Positions 8,634 through 17,645 are shown, numbered from the stretch's first letter. The stretch is 64,000 nucleotides of DNA from Paraburkholderia saeva (GCF_907164555.1 NZ_CAJQZC010000001.1:744001-808000), one strand, 5' to 3'. Notes: a model not told the origin generated them from the letters alone. Numbers and translations are program-made.

Positions 8634-8900
8634 CTACTCGGCGAAAAGGGTGTTGAGCGCGGTGGCGGCATCGCTGTCGACCGTATTCCAGGTGACCGTT
8701 TCCGCCTCGAAGATGTAGTGCGTGGTGTACTTGCCGAGCCGCGCGAGAATTTCCTCCTGAATCACTTCCGGCGCGACTTCGAGCTTCAGGTACCAGGCGG
8801 TCGACGACAGCCGGGTCTGGAACGAACCGTATTCGGCCAGCAGATGGTCGAACGCGACAGCATCCTGATCGCGACAGACGATGACCAGATTTCCCTTCAT
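8634..8900 (-). CDS. Small protein with possible Cas2/SinR-like fold
   Basis: This 88-residue protein has a good ribosome-binding site (GGGAGAG) 5 bp before its ATG. I do not recognise it firmly. Its pattern is a first hydrophobic strand (NLVIVCRD), a helix, then a central LSSTAWYLKLE strand, a second helix, and IFEAETVTW. This resembles the ferredoxin-like arrangement of small SinR/Cas2-like proteins, which carry a similar STW segment. There is no CRISPR array or cas gene nearby, and I do not infer spacer acquisition. It is monocistronic and convergent with the histidine kinase gene. Confidence 0.7.
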   Translation of the reverse strand: MKGNLVIVCRDQDAVAFDHLLAEYGSFQTRLSSTAWYLKLEVAPEVIQEEILARLGKYTTHYIFEAETVTWNTVDSDAATALNTLFAE

Positions 8901-9018
8901 GCGACTCTCCCGGTAGACGGTGGCAACAACCTTCGTATGAAAGTTGATGATACCTGCTTCCTTCGGGGGAATTCGGTGGCCGTTTCAGTTCATGTGACCG
9001 GGCGCACAGTGGCGCCGG

Positions 9019-10758
9019 TTACCACACCGACGCGGCGGTGCGCGCGGGCGGCGCGGTGTCGTCGGGCGGAACGGCTTCGCTACGATCGCGCCCGCCGGAC
9101 TTGGCCGCGTAGAGCGCAAGGTCGGCGCGGCTCATGATCCGCTCCGGCAGATCTTCCGGCGACAGCTCGGTGATGCCGATGCTCACGCTCAGCGCCGCGG
9201 ATGACGGCAGCTTCGTGGAAGGCGCCGCCTTGAGCCGCTTGCGCAGCCGTTCGACGACCTCGAGCCCGGCCGCGAGCGTCGTCGCCGGCAAGAGGATGCC
9301 GAACTCCTCGCCGCCCAGCCGGCCGATCGAGTCGCCGCCGCGCAACTCGGCCCGGCACGTATCGACAAAGTGTTCGAGCGCCCGGTCGCCCGCTGCGTGG
9401 CCGAAACGGTCGTTGATCTGCTTGAAATGGTCGAGATCGGCGATCGCCACGCACAGCGGCTCACGCGCGGCGCGCGCGCCGTCGATCTCGCGCCGCAGCA
9501 GATCCAGGAAATAGCGCCGCGACAGGGCGCCCGTCAGCGCGTCGTGACGGGCCTCGGCGGACAGCAGCGTATTCGCCGATTGCAGCTGCTCGGCCAGATC
9601 GCGCGTCGCGCGATGGTGGCGGCGCTCGCGCATGTACGAAACCGCGATCACCCAGGCGAGCGCGGCGGTGCCGGCGAGCGTCAGGAACACCAGCAGGCGG
9701 TCGCGCTTGTGGTTGCGCACGAGTTCCGGGTACGCCGTGAGCGGGTCGACCAGATGCGCGGACAGCCCGGAATTCAGGCCGATGCGCGACTGGTAGAGCG
9801 ACGGATCGCGATATTCCGGCATCTCGATGAGCTTCGACGCCTGCGTCTCGGGGAACCACGGCGCCTGTTGATAGACGCCGCGACTGGCCTGACGGATCTC
9901 GATCTCGGGGAAGGCGTCGCGGCGATAGATGCTCATCCGCTCGGCGACCGGCATCTGCGTGATGCGCGAGTGGGGCAGCGCACGGCCTTCGAGCGCGCTG
10001 TTGTGCGCCATGATGATGACGCCGTTGTCATCCGCGACGAAGGTGCCGGCGTGCGCGACCCAGTGGCGCAGCCGGGCGATGCCGACCTTGGCGACGACTG
10101 CGCCGACCAGCAGGCCGTCGTCGTAGACGGGCGCCGAAATGAAGATGCCCGGCTCGCCGCTCGCACGCCCGACGCCGTACGCCTCGGCGAACGCACCGAG
10201 GAGCGCGTTGGCCAGATAGCCGCGCATGCGCATGTCGATGCCGACAAAGCTCCGTCCGTTCTCCGCATTGCTCGATGCGACGCACAGGCCGTTCGCGTTG
10301 ACGAGCCAGATCGAATCGAGGCCGGAGAAGCCTTGCGCGTCGTGCAGGAAACTACTGACGGAAGTCAGTTCGGGAATCTTCAGCAGTTCGTCGCGGTGAG
10401 CGGGTTCCGCGCTGTCGCTGTTCGCGGCATAATTCTGCGTTTGCGTCAGCGCGTGCTGGATCACGCCCAGTTCGGCCATCGTGGCGGGAATGGCGCGCGA
10501 CATGGCGAGATCGCTGGCGATCACTTCGGCCATGTTGTCGACGATAGAAAGGGACATCTGCTGTTGCGCCCGCATGGACGCGTTCAGTTCTTGCTGTACC
10601 ATCCGGTCCGCAATCATGCCGGCGGCGAACCAGCACACGAGCACGATCAGCATGAAACTGACCGGCCCGGTTAGCTGGCGCAAGGTTGTCCTGTTCATCG
10701 GCGTGTTGATCTGCTTGATCCGTTCGATCCGTCTGACTGTTAAATGCGACAGGGTCAT
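9019..10758 (-). CDS. Membrane diguanylate cyclase with periplasmic sensor domain
   Basis: This 579-residue protein would make cyclic di-GMP from two GTP. TM1 is near residues 33-50, a periplasmic region of about 300 residues with Cache-like features (LDSIWLVNANGLCVASS, GIFISAPVYDD) follows, and TM2 is near 355-373. A short coiled coil then leads into the GGDEF domain. The active site is GGEEF, and a product-inhibition I-site RGGD lies exactly five residues before it, so the enzyme looks active and feedback-inhibited. The start is uncertain: an ATG 20 codons later (MNRTTLRQLTG) leaves a shorter cytoplasmic tail. Neither start has a strong ribosome-binding site. It stands alone. Confidence 0.9.
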   Translation of the reverse strand: MTLSHLTVRRIERIKQINTPMNRTTLRQLTGPVSFMLIVLVCWFAAGMIADRMVQQELNASMRAQQQMSLSIVDNMAEVIASDLAMSRAIPATMAELGVIQHALTQTQNYAANSDSAEPAHRDELLKIPELTSVSSFLHDAQGFSGLDSIWLVNANGLCVASSNAENGRSFVGIDMRMRGYLANALLGAFAEAYGVGRASGEPGIFISAPVYDDGLLVGAVVAKVGIARLRHWVAHAGTFVADDNGVIIMAHNSALEGRALPHSRITQMPVAERMSIYRRDAFPEIEIRQASRGVYQQAPWFPETQASKLIEMPEYRDPSLYQSRIGLNSGLSAHLVDPLTAYPELVRNHKRDRLLVFLTLAGTAALAWVIAVSYMRERRHHRATRDLAEQLQSANTLLSAEARHDALTGALSRRYFLDLLRREIDGARAAREPLCVAIADLDHFKQINDRFGHAAGDRALEHFVDTCRAELRGGDSIGRLGGEEFGILLPATTLAAGLEVVERLRKRLKAAPSTKLPSSAALSVSIGITELSPEDLPERIMSRADLALYAAKSGGRDRSEAVPPDDTAPPARTAASVW

Positions 10759-11419
10759 GCGATGCAGCCTGCCGGCGCGGGGGCGTGCCTCCAGAGGTAT
10801 CCGCCCGCCGTGCCGATGTTGTATCCGTGGACCTCAGCAGCAGGGTCGCAGGTCGCCGGGAAATTCAGGCGCCGCTCGCCGTCCTGCGATTTTAACCGCC
10901 GCGCGACCTTCCGAGAGGCGCATATTGCATTGCGTGACCACCCATCAGGCTCATTAACGGCTTGCCGGGTCATTTTCTGAATGGGAACACGGGTTTACCG
11001 GATGTGGCTCGGACGCGACGCTGGCGCACACCAGCGGCCGCCCGGTGACCGGAATGGCGCGGATTCGATGCAAAAGTGGTGCCCGAGGTTGTGCCTGAAA
11101 CACAGGTTGTAGTAGTGTCGTGCCGTCCAAAACGAGGAAAGCTCGCCAGCCCTCGGGCGGCGCCAGCGGTGGCGGGTGCGCCGGGCGGCGCGGGAAGTCG
11201 GCGTGATGCGCCGCACGGCTCGCACCGTAACCGGCCAGCGCGTCTCCAATGCCAACGATTTACCGCGCATAAGCGTCTAGCCATGCCTGAATTCCGCTTT
11301 CCGGACCGATCCTTCGACCGTAGCAGCGCGCGCGCGGCGGCTGCTACCCGCCCGGCCCGCATCTGCACGGCCGTGGCTTCGGCCATGTCTGCCGCTCGCC
11401 TGAACGGGGAGCGTGCCTG
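10759..11419. other. Divergent intergenic region, no gene recognised
   Basis: About 660 bp between the leftward cyclase gene and the rightward ABC operon. No frame here has a family resemblance or a ribosome-binding site. It should hold the two divergent promoters. The very long open frame on the minus strand that extends from here across the ABC operon is a GC-skew artefact opposite real genes. Confidence 0.55.
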
Positions 11420-13171
11420 ATGGACTTCGGCTTCAACCTGAATCGCACCGCCAACGCTTCGGCATGGCGGGTGCTGCCCAATCGCTGGGACTTCGTCGCG
11501 TTTCCGCTGATCATCTGCATCATCGCGATGGCGGCGATCGGCTTTCACGAGACGATGGCGCCGATCTCCACCTTGCAGACGCAGGCGATCTCGCTCGATC
11601 CGGCGAATCTGCCCGAATACGCGATGCGCACCACGCTGCGCATGCTCGCGGCGATGGTCGCCTCGCTCGTCTTCACGCTCGTGTACGGTACGCTCGCCGC
11701 CAAGAGCCGCCGCGCCGGACAGGTGCTCGTGCCGATCCTCGACATCCTGCAGTCGGTGCCCGTGCTGGGTTACATCTCGTTTACCGTCACGTTCTTTCTC
11801 GCGCTGTTTCCGGCGCGGGTGCTCGGCGCCGAGCTCGCGGCGATTTTCGCGATTTTCACGAGCCAGGCGTGGAACATGACGTTCAGCTTCTACCAGTCGC
11901 TGCGCACGGTGCCGCGCGATCTGGACGAAGTGTCGCGCGGTTTCCACCTGACTTCGTGGCAGCGTTTCTGGAAGCTCGAAGTGCCGTTCTCGATGCCGGG
12001 CCTCATCTGGAACATGATGATGTCGATGTCGGGCGGCTGGTTCTTCGTCGTCGCATCCGAGGCGATTACCGTCGGCAATCATTCGATCACGTTGCCGGGC
12101 ATCGGCGCCTATCTGGCCGCGGCGATCGCCGGGAAGGACCTGCACGCGATCGGCTGGGTGATCCTGACGATGACCGTCGTGATTCTCGCCTACGACCAGT
12201 TCCTGTTCCGTCCGCTCGTCGCGTGGGCCGACAAGTTCCGCATGGAAACCACCAGCTCGGGCAACGCGCCGGAATCGTGGCTGCTCGACCTGATCCGCCG
12301 TACGCGGCTGATTCACCGGCTGCTCGTGCCGCTCGGCTGGCTGTTCGCGAAGGCCGCCCGTGTGCCGCTGCGCGTGCCGTCGTTCGACCGCGTGCGCTTC
12401 CAGATTCCGCAGCGCGAGAAGTCGTCGAGGGTCGGCGACATCGTGTGGTCGGTGATCGTGCTGCTCGCCACGGTCTACGTGGTCTGGCGCGTGGTGATGT
12501 ACGTGCGCACCGGCGTGACGATGGACGAAGTCGGCCACGCGTTCGTGCTCGGGCTCATCACGCTCCTGCGCGTGGTCGTGCTGATCGCGATTGCGTCGGT
12601 GGTGTGGGTGCCGATCGGCGTGCTGATCGGGCTGCGCCCGAAGCTCGCCGAAAAGATGCAGCCGCTCGCGCAGTTCCTGGCGGCGTTCCCGGCGAACCTG
12701 CTGTTCCCGGTCTTCGTGATCGTGATCGTGCGCTTCGGCCTGAACCCGGACATCTGGCTCTCGCCGCTGATCGTACTCGGCACGCAGTGGTATATCCTGT
12801 TCAACGTGATTGCCGGCGCGACGTCGTATCCGAACGACTACCGCGAGGCGGCCGCCAACTTCCGCATCCGCGGCTGGCAGTGGTGGCGCCAGGCGATGTT
12901 GCCGGGCATCTTTCCTTACTACGTGACGGGCGCGATCACCGCGTCGGGCGGCGCGTGGAATGCGAGCATCGTCGCGGAGGCGGTGCAGTGGGGCAATACC
13001 AAGGTCGTCGCGCATGGCCTCGGCTCCTATATCGCGCAGAATACGGAAGCGGGCGATTATCCGAAGATCATTCTCGGCATCGCCGTCATGTCGCTTTTCG
13101 TGACCCTGTTCAACCGTCTGTTGTGGCGTCCGATGTACGCCTATGCCGAAGCGAAGCTTCGGCTCGATTGA
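11420..13171 (+). CDS. NitT/TauT-type ABC transporter, fused double permease
   Basis: This 583-residue inner-membrane protein consists of two fused BPD_transp_1 permease halves. The first spans about residues 60-280, with the EAA-like loop DLDEVSRGFHLTSWQRFWKL. The second spans about 340-575, with DYREAAANFRIRGWQWWRQA. Most family members are about 260 residues and dimerise; here one chain supplies both halves. GGGGAG lies about 9 bp before the ATG. The ATPase gene follows 12 bp later. No substrate-binding protein is encoded alongside, so the substrate (nitrate, sulfonate, bicarbonate, metal or other) is not determined and the direction is only presumed inward. Confidence 0.88.
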   Translation: MDFGFNLNRTANASAWRVLPNRWDFVAFPLIICIIAMAAIGFHETMAPISTLQTQAISLDPANLPEYAMRTTLRMLAAMVASLVFTLVYGTLAAKSRRAGQVLVPILDILQSVPVLGYISFTVTFFLALFPARVLGAELAAIFAIFTSQAWNMTFSFYQSLRTVPRDLDEVSRGFHLTSWQRFWKLEVPFSMPGLIWNMMMSMSGGWFFVVASEAITVGNHSITLPGIGAYLAAAIAGKDLHAIGWVILTMTVVILAYDQFLFRPLVAWADKFRMETTSSGNAPESWLLDLIRRTRLIHRLLVPLGWLFAKAARVPLRVPSFDRVRFQIPQREKSSRVGDIVWSVIVLLATVYVVWRVVMYVRTGVTMDEVGHAFVLGLITLLRVVVLIAIASVVWVPIGVLIGLRPKLAEKMQPLAQFLAAFPANLLFPVFVIVIVRFGLNPDIWLSPLIVLGTQWYILFNVIAGATSYPNDYREAAANFRIRGWQWWRQAMLPGIFPYYVTGAITASGGAWNASIVAEAVQWGNTKVVAHGLGSYIAQNTEAGDYPKIILGIAVMSLFVTLFNRLLWRPMYAYAEAKLRLD

Positions 13172-13183
13172 GAGCGAAACACG

Positions 13184-14527
13184 ATGCAAAACCCGAAAGC
13201 CGTAGCCGCCGCGCCGATCCAGACGCCGCCGATGCCTCCGAGGCTCGGCGAGGAGATCCTGCGCGTCAAGGACGTGTGCCGTGGTTTTAACAAGTCGCAG
13301 GGCGAACTGCTGGTGCTCGACGACGCGAACCTGTCGCTGCGCGAAGGCGAGATCGTCGGTCTGCTGGGCCGCTCGGGCTCGGGCAAGTCGACGCTGCTGC
13401 GGATCATCGCCGGCCTGATCGAGCCGACCGGCGGCGAAGTCACGTATATGGGCAAGCCGCTCGACGGTCCCGCCGAAGGCGTCGCGATGGTGTTCCAGAC
13501 CTTCGCGCTGTTTCCGTGGCTGACCGTGCTGCAGAACGTGGAAGCCGGGCTGGAAGCGCAGGGCGTCGCCGCGCGCGAGCGCCGCGAGCGCGCGCTGGCC
13601 GCAATCGACCTGATCGGTCTCGACGGTTTCGAGAACGCGTATCCGCGCGAGCTTTCGGGCGGCATGCGTCAGCGCGTGGGTTTTGCGCGCGCGCTCGTCG
13701 TCGACCCGACGCTGCTGCTGATGGACGAACCGTTCTCCGCGCTCGACGTGCTGACCGCCGAAACGCTGCGTACCGATTTGCTGGATCTGTGGACGCAGGG
13801 CCGCATGCCGATCAAGTCGGTGCTCATCGTCACGCACAATATCGAGGAAGCGGTGTTCATGTGCGACCGGATTCTCGTGCTGTCGTCGAATCCGGGCCGT
13901 GTGATCGCCGAGATCAAGGTGCCGTTCAAGCATCCGCGCAATCGTCTGGATCCGGCGTTCCGGCGTCTCGTCGACGACATCTACGCGAAGATGACCGCGC
14001 GTCAGACAGGCGAGGCGACGCGCAAGGGGCTGGAGTGGAGCAGCTGGCTGCCGCACGTGTCCACCAACCTGATGGCCGGTCTGATCGAGACGCTGGCTGC
14101 CGCGCCGTACCATGGTCGCGCCGACATGCCGGAGATCGCGCGCTCGCTGCATCTGGAGGTCGACGATCTGTTCCCGGTCGCGGAAGTGCTGCAGCATCTC
14201 GGTTTCGCCGACGTGCGCGAAGGCGACATCTTCCTGACGCCGCCGGCACGGGTGTTCTCGGAGTTCGGCACGCAGGAACGCAAGATGATGTTCGCCGAGC
14301 ATCTGCTGCGGCACGTGCCGCTTGCCGCGCGGATCAAGAAAGTGCTGAACGAGCGCCCGGGCCATCGCGCGCCGCGCGTGCGATTCGAGCAGGAACTGGA
14401 GGATTTTCTCTCCGACAAGGCCGCCGAAGAAACGCTCGACGCCGTCATCAACTGGGGCCGTTACGGCGAGATCTTCTCGTATAACGACCAGACTGAAATC
14501 TTCAGCCTGGAGGACGTCGAGTCCTGA
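13184..14527 (+). CDS. NitT/TauT-type ABC ATPase with C-terminal AAA-associated domain
   Basis: This 447-residue ATPase serves the fused permease upstream. The nucleotide-binding domain occupies about residues 20-260. Walker A is GRSGSGKST, the Q-loop is MVFQTFALFPW, the signature is LSGGMRQRVGFARA, Walker B is LLLMDEPFSALD, and the switch is VTHNIEEAV. Residues about 285-440 form a second domain of the AAA-associated C-terminal type, seen in some nitrate/sulfonate-family ATPases. Its segments ETLAAAPYHGRADMPEIA and LFPVAEVLQHLGFADV look like a small winged-helix or regulatory module. The extra domain may sense substrate or state, which is inference. Confidence 0.88.
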   Translation: MQNPKAVAAAPIQTPPMPPRLGEEILRVKDVCRGFNKSQGELLVLDDANLSLREGEIVGLLGRSGSGKSTLLRIIAGLIEPTGGEVTYMGKPLDGPAEGVAMVFQTFALFPWLTVLQNVEAGLEAQGVAARERRERALAAIDLIGLDGFENAYPRELSGGMRQRVGFARALVVDPTLLLMDEPFSALDVLTAETLRTDLLDLWTQGRMPIKSVLIVTHNIEEAVFMCDRILVLSSNPGRVIAEIKVPFKHPRNRLDPAFRRLVDDIYAKMTARQTGEATRKGLEWSSWLPHVSTNLMAGLIETLAAAPYHGRADMPEIARSLHLEVDDLFPVAEVLQHLGFADVREGDIFLTPPARVFSEFGTQERKMMFAEHLLRHVPLAARIKKVLNERPGHRAPRVRFEQELEDFLSDKAAEETLDAVINWGRYGEIFSYNDQTEIFSLEDVES

Positions 14528-14570
14528 TCAGGTATTGATGTAGCCGGGACTTCACTGTTCCCGGAAACGG

Positions 14571-14615
14571 AAAGGCCGTGCACGGTTCGTCATCGAACCC
14601 TGCACGGCCTTTTTC
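14571..14615 (+). terminator. Intrinsic terminator of the ABC operon
   Basis: The arms AAAGGCCGTGCA and TGCACGGCCTTT, with an inner GGTTCG/CGAACC stem, are followed by TTTC. It lies about 45 bp after the ATPase stop codon. Confidence 0.85.
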
Positions 14616-14649
14616 ATACGCGCGTTGTAACCGGACGGCGCGGCAGACG

Positions 14650-15171
14650 TTATTGCAGGTTGCCCCAGCGTTCGACGGCGGGTTCGGCCAGCGCCCATTT
14701 CCAGCCCTTGTCCTGCTGGCACGCGCTGCCGGTGTACCAGGCTTCGTGCGCCCCCGGATCGTCGCCGTCCTGCACGGAGAACACGAAGTCCTTGCAGATC
14801 GCGAGCGCCGACGTGAAGGCGCGCGTCACGCGAACCTGGCCGTGGCCGTTTTCGATGGGCATCGAGTGCTTGATGCGCCACGGCCGCGTTTCGCCCACAG
14901 GCATCGCGCCAGCGAGCGCCGCGATCAGGTCCTGCTGGTCTTCGTGCATGTCGCGCATGTAGTTCTTGACGACTTCGTCGGTCGCAGCCTGCACCGCGAT
15001 GCCAACGCCGATCCCGACTGCGGGGTTCGCCGTGACGATGCCGGTTGCGAGCCCCGCCGCCGCGCCGCCCGCTGCGCCGACCGACGCCGACGAACAGCCG
15101 CTGATCACAACGCTGGCACCGAGACAGACGGCAGCCACCAGCGCGAGCCGTATGCTTCCTGCCGCGCTCAT
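14650..15171 (-). CDS. Putative lipoprotein, second of a tandem paralogous pair
   Basis: This 173-residue exported protein has a signal peptide and lipobox (VVISGC), then a Ser/Ala/Gly-rich membrane-like stretch with a glycine-zipper look (GAAGGAAAGLATGIVTANPA). A soluble domain follows, ending in WKWALAEPAVERWGNLQ. It closely resembles the upstream gene, especially at that C-terminus and around GRVTVSR/GQVRVTR, so the two are tandem duplicates. Its ATG overlaps the upstream stop (ATGA), indicating coupled translation. I cannot assign a function. The glycine zipper recalls small outer-membrane lipoproteins such as the SlyB/OsmB type, but overall family membership is not clear. Confidence 0.8.
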   Translation of the reverse strand: MSAAGSIRLALVAAVCLGASVVISGCSSASVGAAGGAAAGLATGIVTANPAVGIGVGIAVQAATDEVVKNYMRDMHEDQQDLIAALAGAMPVGETRPWRIKHSMPIENGHGQVRVTRAFTSALAICKDFVFSVQDGDDPGAHEAWYTGSACQQDKGWKWALAEPAVERWGNLQ

Positions 15172-15737
15172 TGCAGCGCGCCCCAGCGTTCGGTGGCGGG
15201 TTCCGCCGACGCCCATTTCCACGCGGCGCCGTCACGGCAGATCGACGCGACGTAGAACGCCGTACTCGCCGGCACGTTCTGCGTCGCGGATCTGTCGACG
15301 GAGAAGACGATCTCCTTGCAGTCGAGCGCGCCGGTGCTGATCGTGCGGCTGACAGTGACGCGCCCGTGCTCGTCCTCTTCGATCGGCACCGGGTGCGTGA
15401 CGCTCCAGGGGGCGACGGCGCCGATGTCGAGTGGGCCCGCTGCCTGCGCGATGTGGTCTTGCGTATCGCGGTGAACGACACGCTGCGAGTACTGCACGCC
15501 GGCGCGTGCTGCAGCAACGGCGCCAAGGCCGATGCCGGTGGCGACGGCTGCGTTGTTGGTGATACTGGAAGCGATTGCGGCGCCCGCGATGCCGGCGCCG
15601 GCGGTGGCCCCTTCCGAATAGAGCGAGTTGCATCCGCTCAAGCTCGCTGTCGCGACGACGGCAAGGGTCGCGAGCGCGGAGAGCATGGACACGCTCTTCC
15701 GCTGGGCGCCGTGGGCCCGGTGCATCCTGATCATCAT
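15168..15737 (-). CDS. Putative lipoprotein, first of a tandem paralogous pair
   Basis: This exported protein of about 189 residues has a signal peptide and lipobox ASLSGC. An Ala/Gly-rich segment with glycine-zipper spacing follows (GATAGAGIAGAAIASSIT), then a soluble region ending WKWASAEPATERWGALQ. The start is ambiguous. Two adjacent ATG codons at 15737 and 15734, and a third at 15725 (MHRAHGAQRK), all lie near AGGGA and GGAG, and the frame stays open further upstream without a site. It is the first gene of a two-gene leftward operon with its paralogue. Function is unknown. Confidence 0.78.
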   Translation of the reverse strand: MMIRMHRAHGAQRKSVSMLSALATLAVVATASLSGCNSLYSEGATAGAGIAGAAIASSITNNAAVATGIGLGAVAAARAGVQYSQRVVHRDTQDHIAQAAGPLDIGAVAPWSVTHPVPIEEDEHGRVTVSRTISTGALDCKEIVFSVDRSATQNVPASTAFYVASICRDGAAWKWASAEPATERWGALQ

Positions 15738-16087
15738 TCCCTGTCTTGCTCCTGCATGCGACGTCTGCCGGCGGCCACGCGCTTCGCGCAACAACAGCCA
15801 GACGACGCGTTATTTACGTCCTTTCTTGCCGCAGCATTTTGCAGGATGCGTTTTGTAAATGGCAGGAGAAAAGTGCAAGCAATTGCAAATGCTGATGCGC
15901 GTCAATGACGTTTCTGAAAGGGCGGGGAGATCCAGCGTGCGAAACAGGCGTGTTTAACTTGCGGCACGCTTTCAGGGGAGAGGCACGAGCAAACGCGTTT
16001 CTGTTTTCGCGCTCACCCGGCCGGGAAAAAGATGTCGTCTTCAGGCGATATCCGGCGTGCGATGTCCGGACCACGGCACGTTATCGG
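15738..16087. other. Intergenic region between lipoprotein and activator genes
   Basis: About 350 bp holding the promoter for the lipoprotein pair and the 3' region of the leftward activator gene. No gene or strong hairpin terminator was found. The stretch near 15810-15910 is AT-richer, as expected for a promoter. Confidence 0.5.
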
Positions 16088-17143
16088 CTACTCGCTTTCT
16101 TCTTCGATGCCGTCTTCGGTACCGTACGTGCCGAGCCGGTTGTAGAGCGTCTTCAGGCTCACACCGAGTGCCTTCGCGGCACGACGCTTGTCGCCGTCGC
16201 AGTATTTCAGCGTGCCGAGGATGATCTGTTTCTGCGCGTCGGCGAGCGGCGTGCCGATCCAGACGCTCATCGCGTCGCCTTGCGTCACTGGCTTTTTCAC
16301 CCGCGACGCGAGATGCGGATGCGGCAGTTCGACGGTCTTTTCCGCGAGGATAAATGCCCGGTATACCGCGTTCTTCAGCTCGCGGACGTTGCCAGGCCAC
16401 GACCACGTCCGCAGCGTTTCGATCGCGCGCTTGCTGAAGGTCTTGTTCGTGCCTTCCTGCTGGTTCATCGAGGCAAGAAAGTGATGCGCGAGCAGTTCGC
16501 GATCGTTCTCGCGTTCGCGCAGCGGCGGTGCGCGCAGCGGAAACACGGCGAGCCGGTACATCAGATCCTCGCGCAGGCCGTTCTCCTTCATCGCGACGAC
16601 CGGATCGCGGTTGGTCGCGGCGATCACCCGCACGTCGCCGTGAATCAGCTCGCTTCCGCCGACGCGAAAGAACGTGCCGGTCTCGAGCGCACGCAGCAGC
16701 TTCACCTGGCGCACCGGGGCCATCTCGGTGATTTCGTCGAGGAACAGCGTACCGCCATTCGCATGCTCGAAATAGCCGACGCGTCCCTGCACCGCGCCCG
16801 TGAAGCTGCCTTTCTCGTGCCCGAAGAGTTCGGCTTCGATCAGCTCGTCGGGAATCGCGCCGCAGTTGACGGCGATGAACGGCGCATCGCGGCGTGCGCT
16901 CTGGTCGTGAATCGTGCGGGCGATCAATTCCTTGCCCGTGCCGGATTCACCGATGATCAGGGCCGTTGCCTCGGTTGCCGCGACGCGTTCAATCTGTTCG
17001 TACAGTTCGAGCATCACCGGCGACGAGCCGTACAGCAGGCCGAAAGACCTGAGGCCGGCCACCGCGCCCGGGATGCGTTGCTTCGTCTGCGCCGCGCCTT
17101 CGCTTGGGGCGACAGCGGGCGAGTCCAGATCGATTGACGCCAT
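16088..17143 (-). CDS. Sigma-54-dependent activator lacking a receiver domain
   Basis: This 351-residue bacterial enhancer-binding protein activates sigma-54 RNA polymerase. A short N-terminal tail of about 35 residues replaces any sensory domain. The AAA+ domain has Walker A GESGTGKE, the sigma-54-contacting loop GSFTGA, Walker B GGTLFLDEITEM, and sensor/arginine-finger segments such as LREDLMYRL. A Fis-type helix-turn-helix lies near the C-terminus (AAKALGVSLKTLYNRL). Lacking a receiver or PAS domain, it is presumably controlled by abundance or a partner. I start at the ATG at 17143, with CAGGA upstream; a TTG six codons earlier would destroy that site. A perfect palindrome lies 43 bp upstream. 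Confidence 0.9.
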   Translation of the reverse strand: MASIDLDSPAVAPSEGAAQTKQRIPGAVAGLRSFGLLYGSSPVMLELYEQIERVAATEATALIIGESGTGKELIARTIHDQSARRDAPFIAVNCGAIPDELIEAELFGHEKGSFTGAVQGRVGYFEHANGGTLFLDEITEMAPVRQVKLLRALETGTFFRVGGSELIHGDVRVIAATNRDPVVAMKENGLREDLMYRLAVFPLRAPPLRERENDRELLAHHFLASMNQQEGTNKTFSKRAIETLRTWSWPGNVRELKNAVYRAFILAEKTVELPHPHLASRVKKPVTQGDAMSVWIGTPLADAQKQIILGTLKYCDGDKRRAAKALGVSLKTLYNRLGTYGTEDGIEEESE

Positions 17144-17645
17144 AAACAGGGTGTCCTGCAAAAATGTTCTTCGTTGTAGCGAGGCCGGTTCGCACGACGT
17201 GCGAACCGCACCTGTTGAATATCTCGTAAATGCGATTTAACCACTCGCGCGCCTTACACCGCAATGCGTGCAAGCGGATGAGGTCGATCAAACGGTGGTT
17301 TGTGCGCCGCCAGTCGGCGCCCCCATCGATAAACGGTACTAACGACATATTTGTCATGAGCGATCGGCAATATCGACCGGAACATGCGGTTGCGCAGATG
17401 GGCGATGAACGCCGGAACTCGTCTGCGGGAAATCGATCGACTAAAGAGCGAGCATGCGCGCAGTTCGGATTGAGAGCAGGCGCGCGAATTGCGTCTAGCC
17501 TGGTTTAATGCGGCGGCTGCAACGCCCTGCCACCTTGCGCGCGATGGGCGCCGGCGCTGCGTCGACGGCAGTGCACCACGGTTTGCGGTGCATCGAACCC
17601 GGAGATTCTTCGCGCAGTTTACGAACAACGAGGAGCGTTTTGATC
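17144..17645. other. Divergent intergenic region, regulatory
   Basis: About 500 bp between the leftward sigma-54 activator and the rightward DUF883 gene. Apart from the palindrome at 17186-17208 I see no gene. I searched by eye for a sigma-54 promoter of the TGGCAC-N5-TTGC form and found none. Confidence 0.5.
17186..17208. promoter_or_regulatory. Perfect palindrome upstream of the sigma-54 activator
   Basis: The 10-bp arms CGGTTCGCAC and GTGCGAACCG are separated by 3 bp, with no T run after either arm, so a DNA-binding site is more likely than a terminator. It lies 43 bp before the activator start and may be its own enhancer or an autoregulatory operator, since Fis-type domains bind such symmetric sites. 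Confidence 0.5.

Noticed and set aside
8634..8900. A CRISPR-Cas remnant suggested by the Cas2-like pattern
   Set aside because: No repeats, cas1 or other cas genes occur in the window; stand-alone relatives of this fold are common.
10970..14365. A 1131-codon open frame on the minus strand across the ABC operon
   Set aside because: Its product is Arg/His-rich low-complexity sequence opposite two genes with complete ABC transporter motifs. Long antisense frames are expected at this GC content.
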